Notes under the pieces: model-generated
Databases searched by the model: none
Seen by the model: only the letters and a program-made list of their open reading frames with translations
Told to the model about the DNA's origin: nothing
Assembly: GCF_018325905.1 (NCBI RefSeq)
Contig: NZ_AP021901.1
Coordinates: forward strand, 6,170,001-6,234,000
Origin: Pseudomonas sp. St316
GTDB lineage: Bacteria > Pseudomonadota > Gammaproteobacteria > Pseudomonadales > Pseudomonadaceae
Direction: 5' to 3'
DNA length: 64,000 bases
In this document: piece after piece, positions 29,317 through 37,813 of the stretch
How the letters are laid out: each line of letters begins with the position of its first letter
How positions within the stretch are numbered: the first letter of the stretch is position 1
Position numbers and translations under genes: made by a program

Positions 29317-31713
29317 ATGCCGGCCCCCGACTCCCTCCGCCCCCACACTGAAACCCTGGCCAACGGCTTGCGGGTGACATTGCGTCACGTCCCAGGCCTT
29401 AAGCGCAGCGCTGCAGTACTGCGAGTCGCGGCTGGCAGCCATGACGCGCCCCTGGCCTGGCCGGGATTGGCGCACTTGCTCGAGCATCTGTTCTTCCTCG
29501 GCACCGAGCGTTTTCCCGCTGGGGAGAACCTGATGGCCTACGTGCAGCGGCACGGCGGCCAGGTCAATGCACGTACCAGCGAACGCACCACGGATTTTTT
29601 CTTCGAATTGCCACCCGCAACCTTCGCCGACGGACTGGAACGACTCGGGGACATGCTCGCCCAGCCGCGCCTGGACGAAGCCGATCAGTTGCGCGAACGG
29701 GAGGTGGTGCACGCGGAGTTCATCGCCTGGTCCCAGGATGCCGCAGCCCAGCGACAGCTTGCCTTGTATGACGGCGTATCGTCGACCCATCCGCTGCGGG
29801 GTTTTCATGCCGGCAATCGCGATAGCCTGGCAGTGACGCAAGCCCAATTCCAAAGCGCCCTGCACGACTTCTATCGCCGCTTTTACCAGAGCGGCCAGAT
29901 GACCCTGAGCCTGGCCGGCCCGCAAAGCATCGACGCCTTGAAAGCGCTGGCTGAACAGTTCGACAGCCACATACCTGCCGGCGAAGCGCTTGCCAGGCCG
30001 GCACCACCAAGCTTGATGGCATCATTGCAGTCGAGTTATCAACAGGCCCGCGAGGGTTACCTTGATCTGCTGTTCGCCTTCGAAGATTTGCACGCCGCCT
30101 CGCCTCAAGCCCTGGAATTTCTCTGTACGTGGCTGAACTCCAGCAAACCGGGCGGCTTGCTCGCCACGTTGCGTCGGCGCGGCCTGGCCGACAGCCTCAA
30201 CGCCACCGCGCTGTATGAGTTTGCCGGGCAGGCGCTGCTGCACATCGAACTCAAGCACGCCAACGCCCAGACAGCGGCGCAGATCCAGCCGTTGCTGCGC
30301 GACTGGCTGGGGTTCTTTGTCGCCCAGGACGACTGGGCGCCGTTGCGCCAGGCGTTCACCGCACTGTTGCGGCGTCGGCAAGAGACAGGATCGGCCTTGC
30401 AGGTGGCCCGCTGGGACTGCGAAGGGCGTGATGGGTCGCTGTTGGCAGGCGACCTCCTGAGGCTCAGGGAAATCCTCAAGCAACTGCACCCTGCCGATAA
30501 CGTCGCGGGGCAATGGCAACTGCCCGCGCCCAATCCGTTCCTGCAAACGCCAAGCGAAGCGCCCCGCGCCGGGCTGATACGCGGCCAGACCAGCGCCCAC
30601 CGCGGCTTGCGAACCTTCGCCCAGGACCGCTCCCGGGGTCGACGGGACCGCTCGCCCATGCAGTTCAGCCAGGCGCTGCCAGACAACGGTCGTGAAGGCG
30701 CGGTGTACCTGCGTTGGCAACTGACGACCCAGGCAACGCCGGACTTTCAAGCCAGGCTCGACCGGCACCTGCAGGATGTGCGAGAGGATGCTGGCCAGGC
30801 CGGTGTGGACGTCAGCTTCGAGCCCTCTGGTCATCAATGGCTACTGAAACTGGTCGGCTTGCAGGCGACGATTCCGTTGGTGCTCGAACACGTTCTGAGC
30901 AAACTTGCGCAACCACTGTCAATGGCGCAAGTCGCTCACGAACCCCCGCCGATGCCGATTCGGCACCTGTTGAAGGCGTTGCCGAATCACTGCCGGCACG
31001 AACGGCAAGCATCAGCGTTGCCAGTGCCCGACAGCGACCAAAGCGTGTGGACAACGGCCCGATGGGACGGGCTGTCCATCGGCCTGTCGGCGGCCACCCA
31101 AGGGGCGTTGGGCCCGGCGTTGGCCCGGGTGCCGGGCATCGCCGGCGATGAGGCTAGCCTGGCGCCGGCGCCTCACGGGCAACGCCTCTGGCATACGCTC
31201 CAGACTCACGGCAAAGAACCGGCCGTGTTGCTGTTTTGCCCGACAGCCACCCCGACACTGGCCGACGAAGCCGCCTGGCGGTTGCTGGCACAGCTGTGTC
31301 AGACGCCGTTCTACCAGCGCCTGCGCGTGGAGTTGCAGTTGGGTTATGCGGTGTTCAGTGGATTGAAGCAAATCGATGGGCAAACCGGGCTGTTGTTCGG
31401 CGTCCAATCGCCCAGCCTCCAGGCGACGCAACTGAGCGCCCACATCGAACAATTCGTGGCGGGGCTACCGGCGTTGCTCCAGCAGCTCGATGATGTCTCC
31501 CTGACCGGCCAGCAGCAGGCGCTTGCCGCCCAACTCCAGAGCACCGCCCTGCCCTGCGCCCAGGCCGTCGAACTGCTCTGGCAGGGCAAGCTGGCCGGCC
31601 GCCCGTCGGATTATCTTGAGCAACTGTCCGCTGCCATCGTGTGCCTGGATCGCACCCGGCTACAACTGGCCGCCCAACGCCTGATCGAGGCTGAAGGGGA
31701 TGGTATTGCCTGA
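29317..31713 (+). CDS. pqqF: Pyrroloquinoline quinone biosynthesis protease PqqF (M16 family)
   Basis: A 798-residue insulinase-type zinc peptidase. The inverted zinc motif HLLEH is at residues 53-57, and the downstream glutamate lies in the region around LREREVVHAEF. PqqF, with other proteases, releases the crosslinked Glu-Tyr unit from the PqqA peptide. Pseudomonads place pqqF upstream of pqqA, as here. The N-terminal M16 half is well conserved; the C-terminal half is divergent and partly low in similarity to model proteins. GGAAGCG lies before the ATG at 29317. Confidence 0.93.
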   Translation: MPAPDSLRPHTETLANGLRVTLRHVPGLKRSAAVLRVAAGSHDAPLAWPGLAHLLEHLFFLGTERFPAGENLMAYVQRHGGQVNARTSERTTDFFFELPPATFADGLERLGDMLAQPRLDEADQLREREVVHAEFIAWSQDAAAQRQLALYDGVSSTHPLRGFHAGNRDSLAVTQAQFQSALHDFYRRFYQSGQMTLSLAGPQSIDALKALAEQFDSHIPAGEALARPAPPSLMASLQSSYQQAREGYLDLLFAFEDLHAASPQALEFLCTWLNSSKPGGLLATLRRRGLADSLNATALYEFAGQALLHIELKHANAQTAAQIQPLLRDWLGFFVAQDDWAPLRQAFTALLRRRQETGSALQVARWDCEGRDGSLLAGDLLRLREILKQLHPADNVAGQWQLPAPNPFLQTPSEAPRAGLIRGQTSAHRGLRTFAQDRSRGRRDRSPMQFSQALPDNGREGAVYLRWQLTTQATPDFQARLDRHLQDVREDAGQAGVDVSFEPSGHQWLLKLVGLQATIPLVLEHVLSKLAQPLSMAQVAHEPPPMPIRHLLKALPNHCRHERQASALPVPDSDQSVWTTARWDGLSIGLSAATQGALGPALARVPGIAGDEASLAPAPHGQRLWHTLQTHGKEPAVLLFCPTATPTLADEAAWRLLAQLCQTPFYQRLRVELQLGYAVFSGLKQIDGQTGLLFGVQSPSLQATQLSAHIEQFVAGLPALLQQLDDVSLTGQQQALAAQLQSTALPCAQAVELLWQGKLAGRPSDYLEQLSAAIVCLDRTRLQLAAQRLIEAEGDGIA

Positions 31714-31927
31714 GCAACGGAGCCTGCCCGGGCGAACACTGGCAAGCGGTGCAATGATCATTGCAGCGGCTGTAATGAGCTTTCTTCGAGAATCGCGGCG
31801 AACGAATATGTCAGATTTAGTAACATAGGCACCTAAGCATCTGAACATCTCCGAACGGAGGTGGACTATATGTATAGGTCTCACCCGTTCCATCTAACGA
31901 AAGCATCCCAACCAAAGGAGTATTCCC

Positions 31928-32002
31928 ATGTTCTGGTCCAAACCCGCATATATCGACCTGCGTATCGGCTTCGAAGTCACCATGTACTTCGCCAGCCGTT
32001 GA
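31928..32002 (+). CDS. pqqA: PQQ precursor peptide PqqA
   Basis: A 24-residue peptide, [17 protein letters not shown] then TMYFASR. The conserved E16 and Y20 are the residues that PqqE links and that become PQQ. AAAGGAG lies seven bases before the ATG. It is followed by a terminator-like hairpin at 32033-32057 and then pqqB, the usual arrangement that gives an excess of pqqA transcript. Confidence 0.97.
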   Translation: MFWSKPAYIDLRIGFEVTMYFASR

Positions 32003-32032
32003 ATGCTGCAGGCGGTTAAGCACGCAGCACTA

Positions 32033-32057
32033 CGCCTCGGCCAGCCGAGGCGTTTTT
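32033..32057 (+). terminator. Hairpin between pqqA and pqqB (likely partial terminator)
   Basis: CGCCTCGG-CCAG-CCGAGGCG followed by TTTTT is a textbook intrinsic terminator lying inside the pqq operon, 30 bases after pqqA and 26 bases before pqqB. It probably reduces read-through so that the substrate peptide PqqA is made in excess over the enzymes. Confidence 0.88.
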
Positions 32058-32082
32058 ATTTCGGTTTGCAGATGGAGCAGCC

Positions 32083-32994
32083 ATGTTCGTCCAGATTCTA
32101 GGTTCCGCCGCCGGCGGTGGTTTCCCCCAGTGGAACTGCAACTGCGCCAATTGCGCAGGTTTTCGCAACGGTAGCCTGCGGGCGCAGGCGCGCACCCAAT
32201 CGTCCATCGCGATCTCCGATGACGGTGTGAGTTGGGTCTTGTGCAACGCCTCTCCGGACATCCGCGCCCAACTCCAGGGCTTCGCCCCGATGCAACCGGG
32301 CCGGGCCCTGCGCGACACCGGCATTGACGCGGTCATCCTGATGGACAGCCAGATCGACCACACCACCGGCCTGCTCAGCCTGCGTGAAGGTTGCCCGCAT
32401 CAAGTCTGGTGCACCGACATGGTCCATGAAGACCTGAGCACCGGTTTCCCGCTGTTCAACATGCTCACCCACTGGAACGGCGGGCTGAGCTGGAATCGCA
32501 TCGAACTCGACCAGAGCTTCACCATTGCCGCCTGCCCGAACCTGCGCTTCACCCCACTGCCCCTGCGCAGCGCCGCACCGCCCTATTCACCGCACCGCTT
32601 CGACCCGCACCCGGGCGACAACATCGGCCTGATCGTCGAAGACCTGCGCACGGGCGGCAAGCTGTTCTATGCCCCGGGCCTGGGCAAGGTCGACGAGTCG
32701 TTGTTGGCGATCATGGCCGGCAGCGATTGTTTGCTGGTGGACGGCACGATGTGGGACGACGATGAAATGCAGCGCCGTGGCGTCGGCACTCGCACCGGTC
32801 GGGAAATGGGCCACCTGGCCCAGAATGGCCCCGGCGGGATGCTGGAAGTGCTGGAGCAACTGCCCGAGCAGCGCAAAGTCCTTATCCATATCAACAACAC
32901 CAACCCGATCCTGGACGAAGACTCGCCCGAGCGGGCTGAACTGGTACGCCGGAAGGTTGAAGTGGCTTACGACGGAATGAGTATTGAGTTGTAG
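32083..32994 (+). CDS. pqqB: PQQ biosynthesis protein PqqB
   Basis: A 303-residue metallo-beta-lactamase-fold protein beginning [20 protein letters not shown], the PqqB hallmark with the CNC-like cysteines (WNCNCANC). The metal-ligand region contains [14 protein letters not shown], and the C-terminal [14 protein letters not shown] block is conserved. PqqB acts as a hydroxylase on the Glu-Tyr-derived intermediate before PqqC. AGCAGCC precedes the ATG at 32083. A block of REP units separates it from pqqC. Confidence 0.96.
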   Translation: MFVQILGSAAGGGFPQWNCNCANCAGFRNGSLRAQARTQSSIAISDDGVSWVLCNASPDIRAQLQGFAPMQPGRALRDTGIDAVILMDSQIDHTTGLLSLREGCPHQVWCTDMVHEDLSTGFPLFNMLTHWNGGLSWNRIELDQSFTIAACPNLRFTPLPLRSAAPPYSPHRFDPHPGDNIGLIVEDLRTGGKLFYAPGLGKVDESLLAIMAGSDCLLVDGTMWDDDEMQRRGVGTRTGREMGHLAQNGPGGMLEVLEQLPEQRKVLIHINNTNPILDEDSPERAELVRRKVEVAYDGMSIEL

Positions 32995-33008
32995 GAAAGG
33001 CAGCACGA

Positions 33009-33158
33009 TTGTGGGAGTGGGGTTGTGGTGTGTCAGTCAAGATTGATGCTGGCTGACAGGACGCTATCGCGAGCAGGCTCGCTCCCACAGTTAGTCCGAG
33101 TGGTAGTGGATATCTGATTCACAGCAAAACCAGTGTGGGAGCGAGCTTGCTCCAGGCG
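33009..33158. repeat. Cluster of REP units between pqqB and pqqC, some truncated
   Basis: At least three units are present. A degraded one begins GTGGGAGTGGGG, an intact inverted one is CTATCGCGAGCAGGCTCGCT, and a truncated one is GTGTGGGAGCGAGCTTGCTC, ending before CGCGAT. The block lies inside the pqq operon. Confidence 0.75.
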
Positions 33159-33221
33159 GCGATCCGACGATGGGGCCAGCCCTGACGCCACAGAACCCAC
33201 AGGCATTCCCTGGAGACCGAA

Positions 33222-33973
33222 ATGACTGATACCCCCCTGTCCCCACCAAGTTCGAAGCAGCCCTGCGTGCCAAGGGCGCGTACTACCACATCCATCACCC
33301 CTATCACGTGGCGATGTATGAAGGCCGAGCCACGCGCGAACAGATCCAGGGCTGGGTCGCGAACCGTTTTTACTACCAGGTGAACATCCCGCTCAAGGAT
33401 GCCGCGATTCTGGCCAACTGCCCGGATCGGGAGATCCGCCGCGAGTGGATCCAGCGCCTGCTCGACCACGACGGCGCGCCCGGCGAAGACGGCGGCATCG
33501 AAGCCTGGCTGCGGCTGGGCCAGGCGGTGGGCCTGGACCCCGATCAACTGCGCTCCCAGGAGCTGGTGCTGCCCGGTGTACGTTTCGCCGTGGATGCCTA
33601 CGTCAACTTTGCCCGCCGGGCCAGTTGGCAGGAAGCCGCCAGCAGCTCGCTGACCGAACTGTTCGCTCCGCAGATCCATCAATCGCGCCTCGACAGCTGG
33701 CCGCAGCACTACCCGTGGATCGACCCGACCGGTTACCAATACTTCCGCACTCGTCTGGGCCAGGCCCGGCGCGATGTGGAGCACGGCCTGGCGATTACCT
33801 TGCAGCACTACACCACCCGCCAAGGGCAGGAGCGCATGCTGGAAATTCTCCAGTTCAAACTGGACATCCTCTGGAGCATGCTCGACGCCATGAGCATGGC
33901 CTACGAATTGAACCGCCCGCCCTACCACAGCGTGACCGGGCAACGGGTGTGGCACAAAGGGATCACCTTATGA
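33222..33973 (+). pseudogene. pqqC: Pyrroloquinoline-quinone synthase PqqC, reading frame interrupted near its 5' end
   Basis: PqqC carries out the last step, cyclisation and eight-electron oxidation of AHQQ to PQQ. The proper start is ATG 33222 (GGAGA upstream), giving MTDTPLSP. The frame then breaks in the C4 run of TCCCCACC (33240-33247). Adding one C continues [20 protein letters not shown] into the long open frame ending at 33973, and gives a 250-residue protein, the normal PqqC length. As given, only an internal start such as GTG 33308 ([15 protein letters not shown]) would be open; it would lose about 28 residues, including the HIHHPYH region near the active site. Downstream motifs ([28 protein letters not shown]) are intact. 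A sequencing error is more likely than a true null. Confidence 0.9.
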
Positions 33974-34245
33974 GTTTCGACCGCAGCAAGACCCCGCGCT
34001 GGCGCCCCGGCTATCGCTTCCAGTACGAACCCGCACAGAAGGGTCACGTGCTGCTCTATCCTGAAGGCATGATCAAGCTCAACGACAGCGCTGCGCTGAT
34101 CGGCGGCCTGATCGACGGTGAACGGGATGTCGCGGCCATCGTCGACGCGTTGGCGAAGCAGTTTCCCGACGTCCCGGAGCTCGGTGACGACATCGAGCAA
34201 TTCATGGAGGTCGCCCGTGCACAGCACTGGATCGAACTTGCCTGA
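33970..34245 (+). CDS. pqqD: PQQ biosynthesis peptide chaperone PqqD
   Basis: A 91-residue protein that binds PqqA and presents it to the radical SAM enzyme PqqE. Starts with ATG 33970, overlapping the pqqC stop (ATGA), and reads [20 protein letters not shown]. The typical RIPP recognition-element fold is suggested by [20 protein letters not shown] and [14 protein letters not shown]. Its end overlaps the pqqE start by about 29 bases, so pqqC, pqqD and pqqE are tightly coupled. Confidence 0.95.
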   Translation: MSFDRSKTPRWRPGYRFQYEPAQKGHVLLYPEGMIKLNDSAALIGGLIDGERDVAAIVDALAKQFPDVPELGDDIEQFMEVARAQHWIELA

Positions 34246-35386
34246 CACCCCTGGCCTTGCGCCCAAGCCTGAAGTCGGCTTGCCGCTGTGGCTGCTGGCG
34301 GAGCTGACCTATCGGTGCCCGTTGCAATGCCCGTATTGCTCCAACCCGCTGGATTTTGCCGAGCAAGGCAAGGAACTGAGCACCGAGCAATGGTTCAAGG
34401 TCTTTCGCGAGGCCCGAGAGATGGGTGCCGCGCAACTGGGTTTTTCCGGCGGAGAGCCATTGGTGCGCCAGGACCTGGCCGAGTTGATCGGCGAAGCGCG
34501 CCGGCTGGGTTTCTACACCAACCTGATCACCTCCGGCATCGGCCTGACCGAGCAGAAAATCAGCGACTTCAAGAAGGCTGGCCTGGATCATATCCAGATC
34601 AGCTTCCAGGCCAGCGACGAGCAGGTGAACAACCTCCTGGCCGGCTCGAAGAAAGCCTTCGCGCAAAAACTGGAGATGGCCCGGGCGGTGAAGGCTCACG
34701 GTTATCCGATGGTGCTGAACTTCGTAACCCATCGGCACAACATCGACAAGATCGATCGCATCATCGAGTTGTGCATTGCCCTGGAAGCCGACTTCGTCGA
34801 GCTCGCCACCTGCCAGTTCTACGGCTGGGCGCAGCTCAACCGCGCCGGCCTGCTGCCGACCAGGGAACAACTGGTGCGCGCCGAGCGCGTCACCAACGAG
34901 TACCGCGCCAAGCTGCAAGCGCAAGGCAATCCATGCAAGCTGATCTTTGTCACGCCGGACTATTACGAAGAACGCCCCAAGGGCTGCATGAACGGCTGGG
35001 GCAGCATTTTCCTGACCGTCACGCCGGACGGCACGGCATTGCCCTGTCACGGAGCCCGCCAGCTGCCGGTGCAATTTCCCAACGTGCGCGACCACAGCAT
35101 GCAGCACATCTGGTACGACTCGTTCGGTTTCAACCGCTTTCGCGGTTATGACTGGATGCCTGAACCGTGCCGCTCCTGCGATGAAAAAGAAAAGGACTTC
35201 GGCGGCTGCCGCTGCCAGGCATTCATGCTCACCGGCGATGCCAGTAATGCCGACCCGGTGTGCAGCAAGTCCGAACATCACGGGGTGATCCTGCAGGCGC
35301 GTGAAGACGCCGAGCACGCCACACAAACCATTGAACAGTTGGCCTTTCGCAATGAACGAAACTCGCGCCTCATCGCCAAAGGCTGA
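34217..35386 (+). CDS. pqqE: PqqA peptide cyclase PqqE (radical SAM/SPASM)
   Basis: PqqE forms the carbon-carbon bond between Glu and Tyr in PqqA. I choose GTG 34217, seven bases after GGAGG (34206-34210), which gives 389 residues; a longer frame from 34118 would read antisense-like sequence within pqqD. The radical SAM motif CPLQCPYC places cysteines at 34, 38 and 41. The SPASM-type C-terminal cysteines are in [27 protein letters not shown] and DPVCSKS. The gene overlaps pqqD upstream and the S9 peptidase gene downstream. Confidence 0.95.
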   Translation: MHSTGSNLPDTPGLAPKPEVGLPLWLLAELTYRCPLQCPYCSNPLDFAEQGKELSTEQWFKVFREAREMGAAQLGFSGGEPLVRQDLAELIGEARRLGFYTNLITSGIGLTEQKISDFKKAGLDHIQISFQASDEQVNNLLAGSKKAFAQKLEMARAVKAHGYPMVLNFVTHRHNIDKIDRIIELCIALEADFVELATCQFYGWAQLNRAGLLPTREQLVRAERVTNEYRAKLQAQGNPCKLIFVTPDYYEERPKGCMNGWGSIFLTVTPDGTALPCHGARQLPVQFPNVRDHSMQHIWYDSFGFNRFRGYDWMPEPCRSCDEKEKDFGGCRCQAFMLTGDASNADPVCSKSEHHGVILQAREDAEHATQTIEQLAFRNERNSRLIAKG

Positions 35387-37181
35387 GCCTTTTAGCGCCG
35401 CCCAGGCCGTTGCCGCCGGCACCGACTTCGCCGAACTGCAGCTCGGGCCTTTGGGCCTGTTCTGGAATGAGTACCGCCCCGCAGACGGCGCCTGCCGGAT
35501 CTGGCATTGGCAAGACGCCATGCCCCGCTGCCTGACACCGGACGGGTTCAGCGCGCGCAGCCGGGTCTATGAATACGGCGGCGGGTCATTCTGCCTGAGC
35601 CATGACGGTGTGCTGTTCGTCAATGAAGCCGACCAGCAGCTGTACCACCAATCCCTGAACGACAAACGCCCCGTGGCGCTGACCTCGGGTGACTGCCGTT
35701 ATGGGGATCTGAGCTTCGCCGATGGCCAGGTATTGGCGGTGGAAGAACAGGCCAACCAACATCGCCTGGTGTCGATCGGCTTGGCAGATCATCAGCGGCA
35801 TCTGCTGGCCGAAGGCGCAGATTTCTACGCGTCCCCCACCGTGAGCCCGGACGGCCAGCGGCTTGCCTGGATTGAGTGGAGCCGCCCACATCAACCCTGG
35901 ACCGCAACGCGGTTGATGCTGGCCGAGCGCAACGCTGCGGGGTGGGGGGAACCGCGCTGTGTCGCGGGCAACGGTGAAGAAGAGTCCATCCAGCAACCGC
36001 GCTTCGATGCGGCCAGTCGTCTTTATTGCCTGACTGATCGCGGTGGTTATTGGCAGCCTTGGACAGAGTCGGCCCAGGGCCTGGAGCCGCTGCCTGCCGC
36101 CCAAGCCGATCACGCCCCAGCGCCGTGGCAACTGGGTGGCTGCACCTGGCTGCCACTGGGCGCACACACGTACCTGGCCAGTTGGACCGAAGCGGGTTTC
36201 GGGCGCCTGGGCCTGTGCCACAGTGACGATGCCGGTGAGGACTTCACCGGCACCTACACCCGCTTTCGCAGCCTGGCGCTGGATGAGCGGTTCATCTACG
36301 CCGTTGCAGCCTCGCCGACCCGCCCATCGGCGGTCATTGCCATTGAGCGGCATAGCCACGAAGTGGCCGTGCTGGCCGGCGGAATCACGCCATTGCCCGT
36401 CGAACAGATCAGCCGTCCTAGAACCCTGCGCTATCCATCTGCCTCAGGGGAAGCCCACGGGTTCTTCTACCCGGCCATGAACACGCCCGCGAAGCCTCCA
36501 TTGGTGGTGTTCATTCACGGCGGCCCCACCTCGGCCTGTTATCCCCTGTTCGACCCGCGTATCCAGTATTGGACCCAGCGCGGCTTTGCCGTCGCCGATC
36601 TCAACTACCGCGGCAGCAGCGGTTATGGCCGGGCCTATCGGCAAGCGTTGCATTTGAATTGGGGTGTGGTGGATGTCGAGGACGCCTGCGCGGTGGTCGC
36701 CTATCTCGACGAACAAGGCCTGGTCGACGGCCGTCGTGCATTTGTTCGAGGCGGCAGTGCCGGTGGCTACACGACCCTCTGCGCCCTGGCATTCCATGAT
36801 GTATTCCGGGCCGGCGCCAGCCTCTATGGCGTGAGCGACCCTGTCGCCCTCAGCCGTGCCACGCACAAGTTCGAAGGTGATTACCTGGACTGGCTGATCG
36901 GCGATCCGCAACAGGACGTCGAACGCTATCACGCCCGCACCCCACTGCTGCACGCTGGGAACATCCGCGTGCCGGTGATCTTTTTCCAAGGTGAGCTGGA
37001 CGCGGTGGTGGTACCGCAGCAAACCCGCGACATGGTCAGTGCTCTACAGGCCAATGGCGTCACGGTGGAGGCGCACTACTACCCGGATGAGCGCCACGGT
37101 TTTCGCAAGGCCGCGAACCAGGCCCATGCGCTGGAGCATGAGTGGTTGTTCTATCGCAAGGTGATGGATAGCGACCTATAG
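35352..37181 (+). CDS. S9 family (prolyl oligopeptidase-type) peptidase in the pqq operon
   Basis: From ATG 35352 ([14 protein letters not shown]) the protein is 609 residues; this start lies inside the end of pqqE, so the two are coupled. The N-terminal two-thirds are beta-propeller-like (repeated [12 protein letters not shown] type blades). The C-terminal alpha/beta-hydrolase domain carries HGGPTSA, the nucleophile serine S469 in GGSAGGY, an aspartate in GELDAVV and a histidine in DERHGF. Several fluorescent pseudomonads have this gene as part of an extended pqq cluster (named pqqM in some reports), but its role in PQQ processing is not established. I leave the symbol blank. Confidence 0.85.
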   Translation: MNETRASSPKAEPFSAAQAVAAGTDFAELQLGPLGLFWNEYRPADGACRIWHWQDAMPRCLTPDGFSARSRVYEYGGGSFCLSHDGVLFVNEADQQLYHQSLNDKRPVALTSGDCRYGDLSFADGQVLAVEEQANQHRLVSIGLADHQRHLLAEGADFYASPTVSPDGQRLAWIEWSRPHQPWTATRLMLAERNAAGWGEPRCVAGNGEEESIQQPRFDAASRLYCLTDRGGYWQPWTESAQGLEPLPAAQADHAPAPWQLGGCTWLPLGAHTYLASWTEAGFGRLGLCHSDDAGEDFTGTYTRFRSLALDERFIYAVAASPTRPSAVIAIERHSHEVAVLAGGITPLPVEQISRPRTLRYPSASGEAHGFFYPAMNTPAKPPLVVFIHGGPTSACYPLFDPRIQYWTQRGFAVADLNYRGSSGYGRAYRQALHLNWGVVDVEDACAVVAYLDEQGLVDGRRAFVRGGSAGGYTTLCALAFHDVFRAGASLYGVSDPVALSRATHKFEGDYLDWLIGDPQQDVERYHARTPLLHAGNIRVPVIFFQGELDAVVVPQQTRDMVSALQANGVTVEAHYYPDERHGFRKAANQAHALEHEWLFYRKVMDSDL

Positions 37182-37194
37182 GATGCCAAAAACC

Positions 37195-37286
37195 TGTGAG
37201 AGCGAGCTTGCTCGCGATAGTGGTGTGTCAGTCTATGGAAATGTCGACTGGGCCATGGCTATCGCGAGCAAGCTCGCTCCTACAGG
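37195..37286. repeat. REP inverted pair (REPIN)
   Basis: GTGAGAGCGAGCTTGCTCGC and GCGAGCAAGCTCGCTCCTAC are inverted across a spacer of about 37 bases. The pair lies between the convergent S9 peptidase gene and the Pmp3-type gene. Confidence 0.88.
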
Positions 37287-37303
37287 GGTTTCCATAGATC
37301 AAT

Positions 37304-37462
37304 TCAGCGCTTGGCGATGATATACACCGCATGCACGATGCCCGGGATATAACCCAACAGCGTCAGCAGGATATTCAGCCAGAAAGCTCCGCCAAAACCG
37401 ACCTGCAGGAACACCCCCAGTGGCGGCAGCAGGATGGCGATAATGATGCGAATGAAATCCAT
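37304..37462 (-). CDS. YqaE/Pmp3 family membrane peptide
   Basis: A 52-residue hydrophobic peptide, beginning MDFIRIIIAILLPPLGVFLQ, then VGFGGAFWLNILLTLLGYIP and GIVHAVYIIAKR. It has two membrane helices and the Pmp3 hallmarks LLPPLGVFL and LTLLGYIPGIVHA. Pmp3/YqaE proteins are small inner-membrane proteins linked to stress and membrane potential in other organisms. GGAGT lies upstream of the ATG. It is a single gene between a REP pair and about 350 bases of non-coding sequence. Confidence 0.92.
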   Translation of the reverse strand: MDFIRIIIAILLPPLGVFLQVGFGGAFWLNILLTLLGYIPGIVHAVYIIAKR

Positions 37463-37813
37463 GGATGACTCCTGATTGGCGATGGCTACATTGCCACATA
37501 GCTCATTGACCCACGACCGCTCGTCAGGGTTCAGTGAAAAAACAATCAGGCAGGACTAGGCAGCCGAACGGCTAAATCCGCACACGACAAAAAACGCAGG
37601 CAAAAGAAAACCCCGCCGAAGCGGGGCTTTGCAGACTGTTTCCCTGACATCCATTTCACTCCGCCGTCCTGGCAGAATCCTACGTGTCCGTGTTGTTACT
37701 TTGCGCGTCCTGCGCTACGTCCATGGAAGCTAGATTAGCCCTGGATCCAATTCGCCGGTAGAGGGAAAACGCCAGCACGATGTGTAAGCTAATGCTTACA
37801 CATCGTCATGATT
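37463..37813. other. Non-coding stretch upstream of the Pmp3-type gene
   Basis: It contains the Pmp3-type gene promoter region, the minus-strand terminator at 37606-37630 and the 3' end of the acyl-CoA dehydrogenase transcript. The near-palindromic TGTGTAAGCT-AATGCTTACACA lies at 37780-37802, just beyond the acyl-CoA dehydrogenase stop, and could be a second 3'-end hairpin or a protein site. No gene is seen. Confidence 0.5.
37606..37630 (-). terminator. Terminator for the acyl-CoA dehydrogenase transcript
   Basis: Read on the minus strand, AAAGCCCCGC-TTC-GGCGGGGTTTTCTTTT is a strong hairpin followed by a T-rich tract, about 180 bases downstream of the acyl-CoA dehydrogenase stop at 37814. 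Confidence 0.75.

Noticed and set aside
34118..34216. Longer N-terminus for pqqE
   Set aside because: It would read pqqD in another frame and give a Ser/Arg-rich leader. GTG 34217 has a good ribosome-binding site and yields the usual PqqE length.
37299..37499. A 66-codon minus-strand frame over the Pmp3-type gene
   Set aside because: It overlaps in another frame the 52-residue Pmp3 peptide, which has clear family features and a better start.
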